Made by a program: the position numbers and the translations under genes. Source: Ipomoea triloba (lineage: Eukaryota; Streptophyta; Magnoliopsida; Solanales; Convolvulaceae). From it: 64,000 bases of DNA. The stretch's first letter is position 1, and each line of letters opens with the position of its first letter. The DNA lies in assembly GCF_003576645.1 (NCBI RefSeq), contig NC_044930.1, forward strand, positions 21,168,302 to 21,232,301, read 5' to 3'. The notes beneath the pieces are model-generated. The model worked only from the letters and a program-made list of their open reading frames with translations, was not told where the DNA came from and made no database searches. Positions 12,720 through 24,151 of this stretch are shown one piece after another.

Positions 12720-13324
12720 GGGGCCTCTAGCTGATCTCACTAGTGAGAACGATGTGCACTAGCTAATCAACTTTCCATCCTTATACGCCAAAGCCCAACG
12801 TAAATGTAAATGAGGGTAGGGGCACGGACCACTCACCGCTTTTGGCTTAGCGCGGTCCCTCTTTCTTCTCACTTCCTAGGATAACGTCATTGAGCCACCC
12901 GACTTCACATGGAGATCCATGCTTTTTCGAAGGTCAGTGCAATGGTACTCGAATCCTAGCAAAGCGGCTCACCTCAGCCCTATTTTCTCAATTCTTGGGA
13001 TCTTTTTATGTGAACAACCGACTCCAGATAAAGCTTTTTGCTTACCGAAGACTACGGTTTGGACATAACCCAACGAATTGGCTTCCCTCAATTTTAAACT
13101 CTTTGGTGATTGGCCTTTCGCCTTTTCGACTCCTCCTCGTGTCAACCCCTCATGCCTTTTTCTATTTAATGTTCAAGGGTTTTGTTTTCTCATTAAGCTC
13201 ACCATTAGGCTCTCCTTTTGCCCCATGCCCTACCAAGGTTAGTTCAATTCCGGGCTCGCTAGTTTTATCTTTCTCAAATTAAAGAGTGCACACTCCCACT
13301 TCGAGAGATCCTTGACTAAGGTCC
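12720..13324 (-). other. Structured non-coding domain upstream of E3 3' LTR
   Basis: Counterpart of 10416-11011 with the same order of parts but altered stems. The palindrome is CTCACTAGTGAG instead of CCCACTAGTGGG. The second hairpin is ACCGC/GCGGT around the same GGCTT loop. Unit 1 stem is TGAG(12891-12894)/CTCG(12948-12951) plus a CCC/GG clamp around the unchanged CATGGAGATCCATG hairpin. Unit 2 stem is 13007-13019 with 13056-13067. These paired changes are the main evidence for structure. The 130-aa open frame across it is not conserved and is probably chance. Confidence 0.7.
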
Positions 13325-14259
13325 TACGTAAATAAGAGGTGAACATCATGCAAGCAGGCAAGAATATAAACTTATTTGGCTCTAAACACTCTCATGGGTG
13401 CGAAAAGTAACTTCCTCAAAGATATTTCGAGAGTAAAAATTTTTGGGCATCTAGTTAAAATTCTCCATAGATAACACAAATAATAAATCTCTTTTCAAAA
13501 CTGCAAATGCACCCACTTATCATTCCCAAGAGCTTCAACTTCTAAAACTAAGCATGTAAGCATGTAAAGCACGAAGTGCGTCCTTTCCACACTTTAAAGT
13601 AAACATCGTCCTCGATGTTTCTATACGTACAGGGTAAAAGAACGAAACAGGGATTCTAAGGATAGACAAATAAAAATCCCTTTCCACACTTTGGAAATTG
13701 CTCTGGGATAAAGGGTATGCATTAAACGATCCTATTAATCATGGCAAACTCTAATATACTCATACACAAAGCTATAAAGAAAATATTTCCACACTTTAAA
13801 GTCAAAACGGGGCTTAAAATTAGAAAAGGGATAAGATGATAAACCAAGTATGCATCCCTCTTTCCACACTTTAGCTTCCAGCATAGGTCTGCTCCCGTTA
13901 TAGATGCTCTATAAGAAATGGAGACATAACATATAAAAAGGGTTTTCGGAGCACTATTCATTTATTATAAACCGATAGAAATATAAAAGTAATAAAAATA
14001 ACAAAAACTTAGATAATAAAGCATAAAAATAAGTAGAAATAGCTGAATAGGAATGCAAAAAAGTAAAGCAGTTGGAATTTAAATAACATAAAGCGATAAA
14101 GTAAAGTAAAGCATAGAAAAGAAATAAAAGAAATAAAAGTCGGAACCCCGCGCATAGGGATCCTAGTGTTCAGGTGGAACCATCAATCAAAGTAACCAGT
14201 GTCACAGAACTCAGAATCAAATGTCAGTCAATCAGGATCGAGAATAGTTGAGGAAGGCT
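13325..14259 (-). other. E3 3' non-coding region with PPT-like repeats
   Basis: No gene. Repeated TTTCCACACTTT (minus AAAGTGTGGAAA) occurs near 13587, 13681, 13787 and 13861, each resembling the true PPT at 12408. Two of them adjoin sequence close to ACATCGTCCTCGATG. The rest is A-rich. Confidence 0.7.
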
Positions 14260-15492
14260 TCAATCATCACCGAAGGGATGGAATTGCCTACCGAATCGAG
14301 CTTCAAGAGCGGCAATTCTTCTATCATTTTCCTCCACCGCTTGTCTCATGCGGTTGAGGTCCTCGGTGTGAACATCCTGTATCGCAGAGATTGATGTGAA
14401 ATGGCTTTCCTGCCCAGTGTGCTGCTCACGCTAGTATTTCATTTGTTCCTCATGGAGCTGCCTATGAAAATCTTGCGACGTGGTCCACTCCATTGGAGTA
14501 GGGCCTTGCTCCTGTGTAGCGTCTTCCTCCTCATTCTCTTCTTCGTCCTCATCATCATCCGAAGCATTTAAATCAGGTGCATCATCACCTCCAAGCCTTA
14601 GTTCTGCAGCAAAGAACTCATCCACGGTAAAAGGAATTGAGCAACCATCCGATCTCTCTCCCATCAACTGGTTCAGCAGGCTCAACCCATAGCACACTTT
14701 CGTCACAAAATGTCCAATAAACACGGTCTGAACCTTTGGCTTTTGTTGGGTCTGGAGTCATTTCCTAGCCTGAACTCCCATATGGATACTGACATTATTC
14801 TCCATGCACCACATGTAGAATAAGTCCCGCCTGTATACCTTGTTTCTATTCGTGGTTCGGCCAGAGAGATTTATAGCAAAGGCTAATCTGATAGCCTTCA
14901 AAGCATTCCGCGTAATGAGCTTTGCTTTCAAGTTTGAAGAGTTGTATGGGGCATTGTTTGTGATGCTTCTCCAGTATCTCCTAGCAACTTCATCCGAATC
15001 AAAATCTTCTTTGAAATCTCTGAAATATGGCATGGACACGCTTGTGGCATCATGAAAATCGAGTGTAACACCCAGAGTGTTAATAGACATACTGTAGTGG
15101 TTGCCGAAAAGAGTGAATGAAATGGACTCCCTTGCATCGTTGACTTCCTTCCTGATGTTCAGGGTTGCAAAGAATTCATAGGTGACAGGCGCATAGGTGG
15201 GTCTTCTCCACTGAAACAGATAGCGGAGCTGTGGGTGCCCAAGGAGCATATTCACTTCTTGCAAACAACCGAATTCTCTTAAAACATTGTCCTCAAAGTG
15301 ACGGCCAACAGAAAGCTGCTTTCCTTTATAGTTGTCTACTGTTGCGAGTTGAATGGGCGTCAAGTGTCGTAGTGACCTTAATCCCGGCTCTTGCATAGCT
15401 TGTTGAGTTGTAGTGTGCTGCCGTGTCCTTGATCGACTCGATTTTCCTACATCATGTTTCGATTTCTTTGCAATCTCTTTTGAGCGTCCCAT
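14260..15492 (-). pseudogene. Athila ORF1-like protein, E3
   Basis: From ATG at 15492 to TGA at 14260 the frame has 411 codons interrupted by stops at 14758-14760 and 14431-14433. The N-terminus is basic (MGRSKEIAKKSK). The middle resembles the ORF1/plant-transposon family of Athila elements (LFQWRRPTYAPVTYEFFATL, a YSMSINTLGVTLDF stretch, RDLFYMWCMEN). The C-terminus is very acidic (DDDEDEEENEEED), then a short coiled coil. The start is chosen because a consensus acceptor (TTTGTAG|G) ends one base before it. The function of this family is not known. It aligns loosely with the E2 copy at 21520-22881. No transmembrane segment is visible, so I do not call it an envelope protein. Confidence 0.75.
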
Positions 15493-15493
15493 C

Positions 15494-16465
15494 CTACAAA
15501 TTATAGAGATTATCATTCATGGTCTTTGAATAAGTCAGCATTATATTTATGTAAAATTCCTTGTCAAAATAATGAGTTTCAAATATATAGGGCTAAGAAT
15601 TTTCGAAAATTTCGCCATAGTTTCCCCTATATTTTGGAGAAATCAAGCATAAGAATATCAACAATATCATTCCATTATCACACACATGCATAAATTCATC
15701 ATAAGATATGTCAATTTGATAGTCAAATAAGAAGTCAACTACAAAAGTTAAGAATTTCAAAAAGTCAACTTCATCTTCTTCCCCAAATTCAAAATTAGGG
15801 TTTTGAAATTGAAAATTCAATTTGGGCAATGTAGCATGTGAAAAGTCAAATTGATGAAATATAATAGTTCTATAACAAGTTTAATCATCAATGCAAGCAT
15901 CAATTTCATAATTTCAACAAGAATTCTAACAAACCCATTTGTTCATCAATGGTGTTCACACTTTGAAGTTCAAGAATATATAACAATCCATCAATGTAAC
16001 CATCAATAGTGAAAGAAATCATCAAAGGATAGTTCTATTGAGCATTATAACCAACTTAATCATTCAAAATCATGCTAGGCAATATAGAATAAATTTCACA
16101 TTCAAGCTCTTCCAAACTCATGAATATCCAAGGATAAAAAGTTAAAAAGATGAAAAATTACCTTGATGTTGATGTTTTAATTCTCCTTGAAGGTAAAAAG
16201 TAAGAAATATGTTCAAACCTTTAGTTTGGTTCTTCCTTGCGTGGAGAAGAGAAGAGAAAAATTGATTTTGGGAGCAAAATATGATGGGATGGCCGAACAA
16301 GGGTTTAAAACCCGTAGGGAGTCTTCCACGCCGGTCACACGCGTGTGACCGTGCATGGGAGCTCTCTACCTCGCTCCCACGCTGGAAAACACGCGTGTGA
16401 GCGTGCGTGGGAGCTTACTGCTTCGTTCCCACGCACGGCTACACACGTGTGAGCCTTGTGTAGGT
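15494..16465 (-). promoter_or_regulatory. Internal promoter-like cassette and leader intron before E3 ORF1
   Basis: Read on minus: three CpG-rich palindromes with CACGCGTGT-type cores (16465-16325), a TATA-like TTTTAAACCC (16310-16301), a short presumed 5' exon, donor CATCAAG|GTAATT (GT at 16161-16160), a 668-bp presumed intron, and acceptor TTTGTAG (AG at 15495-15494) next to the ORF1 ATG. The same order occurs in the LTR U3 and before the E2 ORF1. Promoter activity and splicing are inferred. Confidence 0.55.
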
Positions 16466-16599
16466 CCACTGCATCGTTTTCTTCTGATTTTTGGCTTTCC
16501 CTTCCATACCTATATCCAGTTTAAGCTCTTCCAAAGCAATTTTTAGTCCCGAATCCTACAAATTAGTCCTCAAAACATGGTTCCAAATGATTATAGCAA

Positions 16600-16731
16600 T
16601 TTATTAGAACAAAAACATTAAAAACAAAAGCATAGCAATAATGTAAAACATTTTATTAAAATCTTGGGTTGCCTCCCATGTAGCGCCACGGTTTACGTCA
16701 CTGGCTAGACGCATTATACCTTGGTTTGAAT
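16600..16731 (-). other. Post-pol conserved tail of E3
   Basis: Minus strand contains GACGTAAACCGTGGCGC then GGGAGGCAACCCAAG, a stretch commonly found after integrase in Athila/Tat elements. Directly after protease here, it marks where the RT-RNaseH-INT block was deleted. Confidence 0.6.
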
Positions 16732-19320
16732 TTAACCGGATTCCTTGGTGGTGGGTAAGAAGCATTTTGGTACCCACGTGTTTTTCCAGGTAAGCTTATC
16801 GTTCCTCCGCTTCGGTTTTGGTTTCACCTTCGATTTGACCTTTGCCCTTTTATCGTCATCAACTCCTTCTTTTGTCTTTTCCTTGTCATCATTCGTGGCT
16901 TGTCCTTCAAATCTCAGGGTGATTTCTCCTGAACTAACATCTATTCGTGCACGACAAGTAGCCAGAAATGGTGTTCCAAGAATTAAAGATTCATGGGGAT
17001 CATCATCTCCCATCTTACAGACAATAAAATCGACAGGCACGAGAAATCTTCCTATTCTCACTAAAACATCTTCCGCTAAGCCTTCAGGATACCGGGTGGT
17101 TCCGTCAGCCAAACGTAGAGTCAGCCTTGTCGGTTTCAAACGTGGTAAGCTTAATTTTTCAAAAAGATTTAAAGACATGACAGTGATAGAAGCACTAAGA
17201 TTGGCAAGAGCGTTTCTAGGTTCTATGTTCTATATAGAACATGGGATCAATAAAGCTCCAGGGTCACCCTTCTTTCTGGGGTTTCCCTCAGTCAAACAAG
17301 CCGAAGATTCTTGGCTTAAACATGTAAGATTATCACAAATGTCATTCTCAAACAATTCACGGCATTCTTTGCTATTGAATAAGTTTCAAATAAAAGCTTT
17401 AAATTTACCTTCTCGAGCCGTTTCTTTTTCTTTTGCGCTTTTGATGTTGTCTTTTGGTAGTTCCTTTTCTTTCGGGCCTTCTTCCGAAGTGGTTTCCTCC
17501 TTGCGTTCCTTCATTGATATGGTGCATGAACTGTTCGCATTTTTTAATTCAAGATTAAGACTACAAGAGGTAGCCTTGTTTCGTTGGTCGTCTACCTTAC
17601 ATTGACAAGTTCCACAGATAGCATCCATTGGATCACATTTCTCATGTGTTTCTTCTTTGGCATCAATGGCGTTGACTCTCTCTTTTGGGTTGTTTTCAGT
17701 GTTGCTCGGGAGTTGTCCGTAGTGTCGATCTGACATAATCTTAAACATCTGAGAGATTTGGTTCTCAATTGTCTTTAGTGTAGCCTTCGACTCTTGACGA
17801 AGACTAGAAATTTCTTGCCTAATCTCTTGAGTAATTTCTTGTTTCAGGTTTGTCCGATCATTTTTGAGTTCCATGATCGTCCTTGTAAGTCTTTCATCTA
17901 CCTCACGGATGTCATCCCTTCTTTGTTGAGTAAAATCAAGTTGAGAGTCGTATTGTGGCCTGAACTGGGTCATTTGATTTCCATTTCCTTGGTTTTGATT
18001 GTACATCAATCTGTTCTTGTCATTTTGTCCATATGCAGGCTTCTGTCCATAATTGTATTGTCTTTGCGCTTTATATCCGTCATTATGGCTATTATTCCAA
18101 CCCTCTCCCTGTTTCCAATTGTTGTTCGATCTTTGGTTTTGTCCATAAGCATTGAAGTTGGAGTTCCTTTGATAATCTACCGCCTCAACTTACTCAGATG
18201 CAGACGTAGAAGTGCAAATATTGGTGTCATGAGGTCCTCCACAGATATTACAGTAAAGTGCCAATGCCATACAAGGCTTGGGTTTTCCTTCTAGTTTTTC
18301 TACCATAGCCTGAAGCTTCTTGATTTCGTGATTCATTGCTTCGATTTTAGCCTCACTTGCCACTCGATTATCAACTTCATAAATTCCTCCATGATCTCCC
18401 CTTCGTTCATACCAACAGGATGTGTTTTTAGATATTTTATCGATTAGTTCCTCAGCCTCTTGCAAAGCTAGAGAGACAAAAGCACTGCTGGAGGATGAGT
18501 CAAGCGACATTTTTGCTTCATCCGTCAACCCTCCATAGAATGAGCTAATCATGTCCCATGGGTGCATCAGATCTTGTGGGCATTGCCTTTTAAGAACCTT
18601 AAATATTCGCCAAGCTTCTCCCAAACTTTCAAGTCTTCCTTGCTTGAATTCCTGTATCATCCTTCTAATCCTCATAGTTTTTGTAATGGGAAAGAACTCG
18701 TTCATGAACTCACGGTGCAACTGCTGCCACGTTCTGAAATGATTGTCGTCATGGCTTTCCAACAATCGTGTTGCCTCTCCTATAACTGAAAATGGGAATA
18801 ATTTAAGTCGAACTATTTCCTCGCTAACGCCTTCCTGTCTGTACATCCCACATGCTCGTATAAACCTTGTGATGTGTGTGTTGGGATCTTCAGATGGTAA
18901 TCCCGAGTATTGACTGTTTTGAACCAGTGTGAGAATAGTTGGATGCACATGAAAGTTGACATTCTCCATTGGAGGTACATAGATCGAGTTGTGCATGTTA
19001 AAGTCCGGAGTCATGTAATCTGCAATTGATCTTTGTGGTTCTTGAGGGTTTCCATAATATTCCTCTTCACGAATGTTCTCTTGATTATTTGCTCTGTTAG
19101 CTTGAGGTTCTTCAATGATTGGTTCTTCATGGTTAATCGGTACTTGTGGATTGATTGGAACTGGTGGTGGATTTGGTACTGTTGTGCCTCTTCCTTGTGG
19201 GTTTCTTGTTGCGCTTGATGAAGCCATTAGTGATCCTTGTGTGTTTTTCCTCCTTGTTGCTCTATTGATTTCAGGAATGTAGGGTAGTAAACCTTGATTT
19301 CCTTTTGCTCTCGTGTGCAT
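16732..19320 (-). pseudogene. Athila-like Gag-Protease, E3
   Basis: One frame from ATG 19320 to the stop at 16732, broken by stops at 18190, 17386 and about 17237. Gag N-half: retrotransposon gag domain (LKLFPFSVIGEATRLL, FFPITKTMRIRRMIQEF, WDMISSFYGGL), a zinc-knuckle-like CNICGGPHDTNIC. Then a Q/N/Y-rich linker, a coiled coil and NPKERVNAI, the usual gag end of Athila. Protease: DPGALLIPC, then the active-site region reads NLSAS where the family has DLGAS, so catalytic Asp is replaced by Asn; LILGTPFLAT follows. RT does not follow. An acceptor (TTTTACTAG|G, AG at 19326-19325) lies just upstream of the ATG. Usual role: particle formation and Gag cleavage; this copy cannot do either intact. 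Confidence 0.88.
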
Positions 19321-19497
19321 TCACCTAGTAAAATTATCAACCAAACGAAAAGTTCCACAATTGACTAAAAGTAGTCAATTGGGTTAGTAGCAAAAACAAA
19401 TAGTAATAAAACAAAATTAAGCGGAATGGATTAACATTTCTCAAATCTAGCATTCATGCAATCAAAGTAAACAAAAACATATGACAACCTATTGCCC

Positions 19498-19515
19498 TCC
19501 CCGGCAACGGCGCCA
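19498..19515 (-). other. Primer binding site of E3 (tRNA-Asp)
   Basis: The plus strand reads TCCCCGGCAACGGCGCCA, identical to the 3' end of plant tRNA-Asp(GTC) with CCA, so the minus-strand RNA would anneal that primer over 18 nt. It is 3 nt from the LTR end at 19519. Confidence 0.9.
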
Positions 19516-19518
19516 TTC

Positions 19519-20816
19519 TGACGTGGTGTGTATTGTGGTGACGTGGTGTGTATTGTAGTAATGAATGTCGGTCTCGAATGAGGGACGTGGAGGTGTGTCA
19601 AACGTTCGAGAGTTTACTAGATGGAGTCATGCATAGGATTTGAGAGTGGTGAAGGGTGGATTTGCAAGTGAGAGTGTAGTTCATTGGTTGGTTGTGAGTG
19701 CAAGAGAGTAGTAAAGTATAAGTGATTTTGGGATAATGTAAAAAGGTAGGGATTGGATAGTGTTCATGAATATTTCATAGTGAGTGTCTAAGGTCATGGA
19801 TTAGGATTGCTAGGATATTGTCTATTCAAGAGTGTGTTGTCTTAGTCCTTTTCCACCTTGTGTACTAATGCTTCTTTGACTTAGGAGTGCCCAAAAACAT
19901 CCAAAGTTCTAAGAGGAATTTTATCAAACACTTAAGCTACACACTATCCTACTATTCTTAAGAAGTCCATAGGAACTTTGATTGTGTAAAGCTTCAAATC
20001 CTAACTCTAATCAAAGACTTGAAAGAGTCAAGAGCTCAATCTCTCATCTAGATTGGCCAAGTCCAAACAAGATCTCATCAAAACAACAATCAAAAGACAA
20101 GAATAGATAATCCATCAACACAAACTCATAGATCCAAGATATAGAAATAAGATCATCACAAAAGCAATATTCAATCACACAATCCAAATCCCTAGACTAA
20201 ATTAGCTACTCATGATATGAAATGAAAGTAAAAGCTAATTCAATCCAAGAACAAGACAACTAAAATTATAGAAATGAAATAGAGATCACCTAGAGAGAAG
20301 AAGATCTTCAATCCAAGCTTGTTGTCTTCTACAATGGAGATTGGTCTAATCTAAAAACTAAGAAAAAAATGGAGAAAAATCTCCAAAGAAAAACTAAGAA
20401 AAGTGAAGACTAAAAATCTGGAAAATCCCCTTGTGAAAATTCATCAAAGGGGTTTAAATAGTCTCCGAAATGACAACCCTAGCAGAAATTCGCGCATCAC
20501 GCCTCCACGCCTCTCACACGCGTGTTAGCGTACATGGGGAGCTTCTGGAAAGTTTCCACGCTTGCTCACACGCGTGTGGCCTCCCAGTTTGGTCCTCCGG
20601 GGCTCCGCTTTTGCCTGGTTTGCTCTTTAAGCTTATCTTTTGGTCCTATATGCTCCCGGGGCTCCTGTTTTACTTCTTTTAAACTGTAAGTAGCTTCTGT
20701 GCACTAGTTAGTAATTTTCAATCATTTAAGCACATAATTTACCAAATAAGGATGCTATAGATGCGATAAAACACCCTAAAATGTGCTTGAAATAAGGGTA
20801 TCTCGGAGTCTTATCA
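19519..20816 (-). repeat. E3 5' LTR (1,298 bp)
   Basis: TGACGTGG...CTTATCA, flanked by PBS and by the GTGTC target duplication. Minus reading: U3 palindromes 20590-20505, TATTTAAAC at 20460-20452, leader, donor CTCTAG|GTGATC (GT at 20289-20288). The inner end is rearranged: the first ~20 bp (TGACGTGGTGTGTATTGTGG) are repeated and about 40 bp found in the other LTR are missing. Confidence 0.95.
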
Positions 20817-20821
20817 GTGTC
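20817..20821 (+). other. Target site duplication of E3 (right)
   Basis: GTGTC, matching 11075-11079. Confidence 0.95.
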
Positions 20822-21519
20822 ACAGATAGCTTCCGGAGCATATTTCTAACATTTGTTTTGTCGTAAAAGTAAGAGTCTTCTTAGATAATGCAGACAAAAA
20901 CACACTCTTTTATCCTAACATCTTATCAACTCAACTGATTACTTATCTAATGCAAGGCATCCTTTCCACACTTTAAAAGTTGACATTGTCCTCGATGTCG
21001 CCATGAGGCACGGTGGAGAAAGAGTTGGGTCAAAGAATTAACTAACAAGGAGCACCTTTCCACACTTTAAAAGTGTTTCCCGGGCTCGGACTAAACCTTT
21101 TAATTTTTAACACCCAAAAAGATCTTTCATTAACTCAAAGAATAAGAATGTTATACCAAATATTGAACAACCATCCTTCTTTCAAATGGGAATAGAAAAT
21201 ATACCTTTCGTAGTTCTTCATTTAAGCGTTGACCGCCCCTTTTCCTAGAAAATATTGCATAAAAGATGAAAGATGAAAGATGGAAAGTAAGAATTGTACC
21301 TCGTTTGATCATCGTTTGGGGTACTTCTCAAGAGTGCCACGTTTAACGTCCTTAGCTAGACGAAACGCAGTAGAATAGAAACAAGGTGCTAGTCATAACA
21401 AAAACAAAAGAAAACAAATAAAGATATAATATTGTTTCCATGCAGATTGTCAATAGTTTAAATAGAAGTTATTCATCCCTTCAAATATCTTGCAAAGGCA
21501 AGATTTCCTCAAATGTCTT
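20822..21519 (-). other. E2 non-coding interior right of E3
   Basis: No gene. TTTCCACACTTTAAAAG occurs twice (about 20968 and 21058), the second followed by more pyrimidine-rich sequence. A GACGTTAAACGTGGCAC stretch (minus, about 21350-21330) resembles the post-pol tail seen at 16600-16731, here after ORF1 instead. Confidence 0.55.
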
Positions 21520-22881
21520 TTAAAATCCCGAGCTAGGTCCTCTTCTTGCCAATTCTTCTCGTAGAAATGCAATTTGCATGTTCAAATCCTGGATGAGTTC
21601 ATAGTGTCTTGCGTCCCTTTGTTCCAAGAGGTTTTCATGCTCCATGTGCTACTCGTACTGAAATCTTTGCATTGTTTCCCAATTAGTGACTTTTGTGAAG
21701 CGTGCTGGAGCTGCAGGTGATGATGGTGATGGGATAGTATTTGGGTTGTCTGAAGGTGGTGCATCATTGGAGATTGAGATGTTCAGAGATAGGGTTGGCG
21801 AAGAATGATGTTGATTGTCCGAAGGAGTATGGGTTTGTTCCCTTGGTGTGTTTGGTTTGGGAGATTCTGAGAATGGGAAGGGAGGTGATGGATCGATTTT
21901 CTTATTTGGTTTCTTGGGTAATCTTTTCTTAGTTGCTCTTGTTCCCGTTCTCATTCGCAAGTTCCGACCAATTTTTAGTTCAGATAAATCCGTCATAGAC
22001 AACGGAGTCATGGCTGCGCTGCTCAGAACTTAATTGGTTTCTTCCATCTTTGCCTGATACCCTAAACCAAGGCACAGTTGAGTGACTAAAGGTCCTACGA
22101 ACAAAGTAGCAACTTTCTTAGACTGTTGTGCCTTCAACCATCTTTTGCACACCACCCCCATGTTCACAGGTGTACTTGTGTCCATGCTCCAAAGTGCAAA
22201 CAAATCAGTCCTGTAGACTTTTGCGAAGTTCCCCGTGCGTCCTTCCCAAGATTGAGCAATTATTCGTCGGATAATTCGAATGTCATCTCTTCTGAGTTGA
22301 GATTGCAGTACCCTCAATCCACTCCATTCGACTCCTGGTTTAGCGATCCTTTTCCAATAAGTCCTTGGAGTCTCGGAGTCACCAAAATCGATTGGAAGTT
22401 CTTTGTACCACATGCTCTCTTAGTCCTCCTTGGTGTAGAATCCAAGCAAAATTCCTAGAGTGTTGACCGAGATATGATGCGGTTCGTTGAAGAGATTGAA
22501 CTTAATTGTTGGGCTTTTCAGGTCGCCAGTTTTTCCTGTAACTTCCAAAGTGGCCACAAATTCGAAGACTGTAGGTATATAAGTTGAGTGGCGCCATCCA
22601 AAAATTTTGCTCCAGAAGGGTTGATGGATGAGACATGCTAGCGAGTTTCGACATTGAAAGGGATTCAACGTTGCCAAGTCAATGAATTTCCAACTGGCTA
22701 TTGGAAGGTAAACCGCATATTCAAAACGTCTCTGTTGCTCTTCCGTTAAGAATATTCTATTTTCTATAGTCCTTTCATTCCTTTCTTCCTTGGGTTCTGT
22801 TAGCTCAGTCTCCACCATTGGGGCTTTTCCTTTCCTAGCCCTCATTTCTTCTTGATTAGCCGTGGATGAGTGTGAAGACAT
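21520..22881 (-). pseudogene. Athila ORF1-like protein, E2
   Basis: From ATG 22881 to TAA 21520: 454 codons with in-frame stops at 22420, 22030 and 21649. The core parallels the E3 protein: RFEYAVYLPIASWKFIDLATL, FGWRHSTYIPTVFEFVATLEV, HHISVNTLGILLGFY, YRTDLFALWSMDTSTPVNMG. The C-terminus differs: a basic patch (RATKKRLPKKPNKK), a Pro/Ser-rich linker, then a short coiled coil (EHENLLEQRDARHYEL). An acceptor (ATCTAG, AG at 22886-22885) lies three bases before the ATG. Function unknown. Confidence 0.75.
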
Positions 22882-22884
22882 TGC

Positions 22885-23748
22885 CTAGATACCATCAACA
22901 AGATTAGAACAATATATGGACTTATACTTTATAACATAGAATTCATCCATTGTTTTTACTTCAATCATGCTTCTTTTCAAGAGAATGAATCATGTCATAT
23001 ATGGGTAATATCATGTAAGATTCAAAAATGGTCAATATAAGATCAATTTCTTCTTCATCTAGCTAGCTAGGAATTGAAAAATGAGAAAGCAATGAATCTT
23101 TTGAAATTGACAGAGTAATATGTGGGGATTGTCATACTCAAAGCCTACTAGACAACAAATTTCTTCATTTCACACTTCTTATTTCCCATTTCATCTTGAA
23201 TTTCATACAATAAAAAGATACCCACAATACCTAGGGTTTGCAATCTAAACATCAAGAAATTCTCACATCATGCAATGTTCATCATCTAATAGCAAATATA
23301 GGTCCCTAACAAGTCCTAGAATCTATTTCTAAGCCATTTCGATCATAAGAAATCATTGTGTTACTACATTCATACAAATATGCCTTCCAAAGAAAATAGA
23401 TCTCAAAATCTGTAAAGGAAGATAGAGGGAAGGAATATTACCTTTTGAAGAGCTTAGGAAGAAGATTCAAGAGATTTGCACCCAAAATTACTTTGGAGAA
23501 GCTTAGTCTTACCTTGGAAGAAATTCATAGCTCTTGGGTGAGGTGAAATGAGAAATGGGCAAGGGTTAGAGCACATTTGCGCCTTATTTACGCAGGTTTT
23601 CTGGTGCCCGTCCACGCCACTCACACGCGTGTGAGTGGGCGTGGCTTGCTTCTAGAAGATTCCCACGCCGGCTCACACGCGTGTGAGCGGGCGTGGCGGC
23701 TTTCTGGAGAAATTCCACGCCTACTCACACGCGTGTGAGTGGCGTGGA
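22885..23748 (-). promoter_or_regulatory. Internal promoter-like cassette and leader intron before E2 ORF1
   Basis: Minus order: three near-perfect hairpins spaced about 52 bp (23748-23714, 23696-23662, 23644-23611; each CCACGCC..CTCACACGCGTGTGAG..GGCGTGG), a TATA-like TAAATAAG (23590-23583), a presumed 5' exon, donor CTTCAAAAG|GTAATA (GT at 23441-23440), a 557-bp presumed intron and an acceptor at 22886-22885. It is the same arrangement as in E3 and in the LTRs. Function inferred. Confidence 0.55.
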
Positions 23749-24151
23749 CCGTGTTTTGCCTGCCTTCTTCAACTTTTTGCTCATCCCCTTTTGAGTCCGG
23801 TTAATATCTTTAGCCAGTAAAAACATTCGTCAAGGGTCATCGTGGTATCGAGAATCTGCTTGGTTAGCAAAAGGAAACTATACGAAAGATAACATTCATT
23901 AAAAAGGAAAATAAACAAGAGATGGTAAACTAAAATCTAAGTCCTATGGATAACGTTGGGACTGCCTCCCAAGTGCGCCCTTGTTTATAGTCTTTGGCTA
24001 GACTTGGATTATGCTATCCATCTAAGCACATAGACTTGGGGACTTTGCCAAGCGTCCCGTGAACTTTCGATTTAAGGTATGCCCCAAGATGGGAAATATC
24101 CTTGAATTGGGAACCTAAGGAGAGGGAAATAAAATTTAACGATAAGTAAGC
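23749..24151 (-). other. E2 post-gag tail, no gene
   Basis: Contains, on minus, GCGCACTTGGGAGGCAGTCCC (about 23981-23961), the Athila/Tat post-pol tail. It directly follows the gag remnant, so protease and all of pol are deleted. Confidence 0.55.

Larger units (their letters stand above)
11080..20816 (-). mobile_element. E3: complete-ended Athila-like non-autonomous LTR element
   Basis: 9,737 bp between GTGTC target duplications. Minus-strand order: 5' LTR (20816-19519), 18-nt tRNA-Asp PBS, gag-protease frame (19320-16732), GGGAGGCAACCC tail, internal hairpin/TATA-like cassette, leader intron, ORF1-like frame (15492-14260), repeated PPT-like tracts, structured domain, PPT, 3' LTR (12407-11080). 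No RT, RNase H or integrase lies between protease and ORF1, so this is a gag-bearing deletion derivative like the TR-GAG class. Several in-frame stops and a lost protease aspartate make it dead now. Confidence 0.9.

Noticed and set aside
12890..13282. 130-aa ORF over the E3 structured domain
   Set aside because: Not open at the same place in E2 and E4, where stem pairing rather than codons is conserved.
14260..15492. Retroviral-type envelope gene
   Set aside because: Position after pol is env-like, but no signal peptide, transmembrane segment or cleavage site is visible; it fits the Athila ORF1 family of unknown function.
19498..19515. tRNA-Asp gene fragment
   Set aside because: Only the 3' 18 nt are present, including CCA, beside an LTR: a primer binding site, not a tRNA gene.
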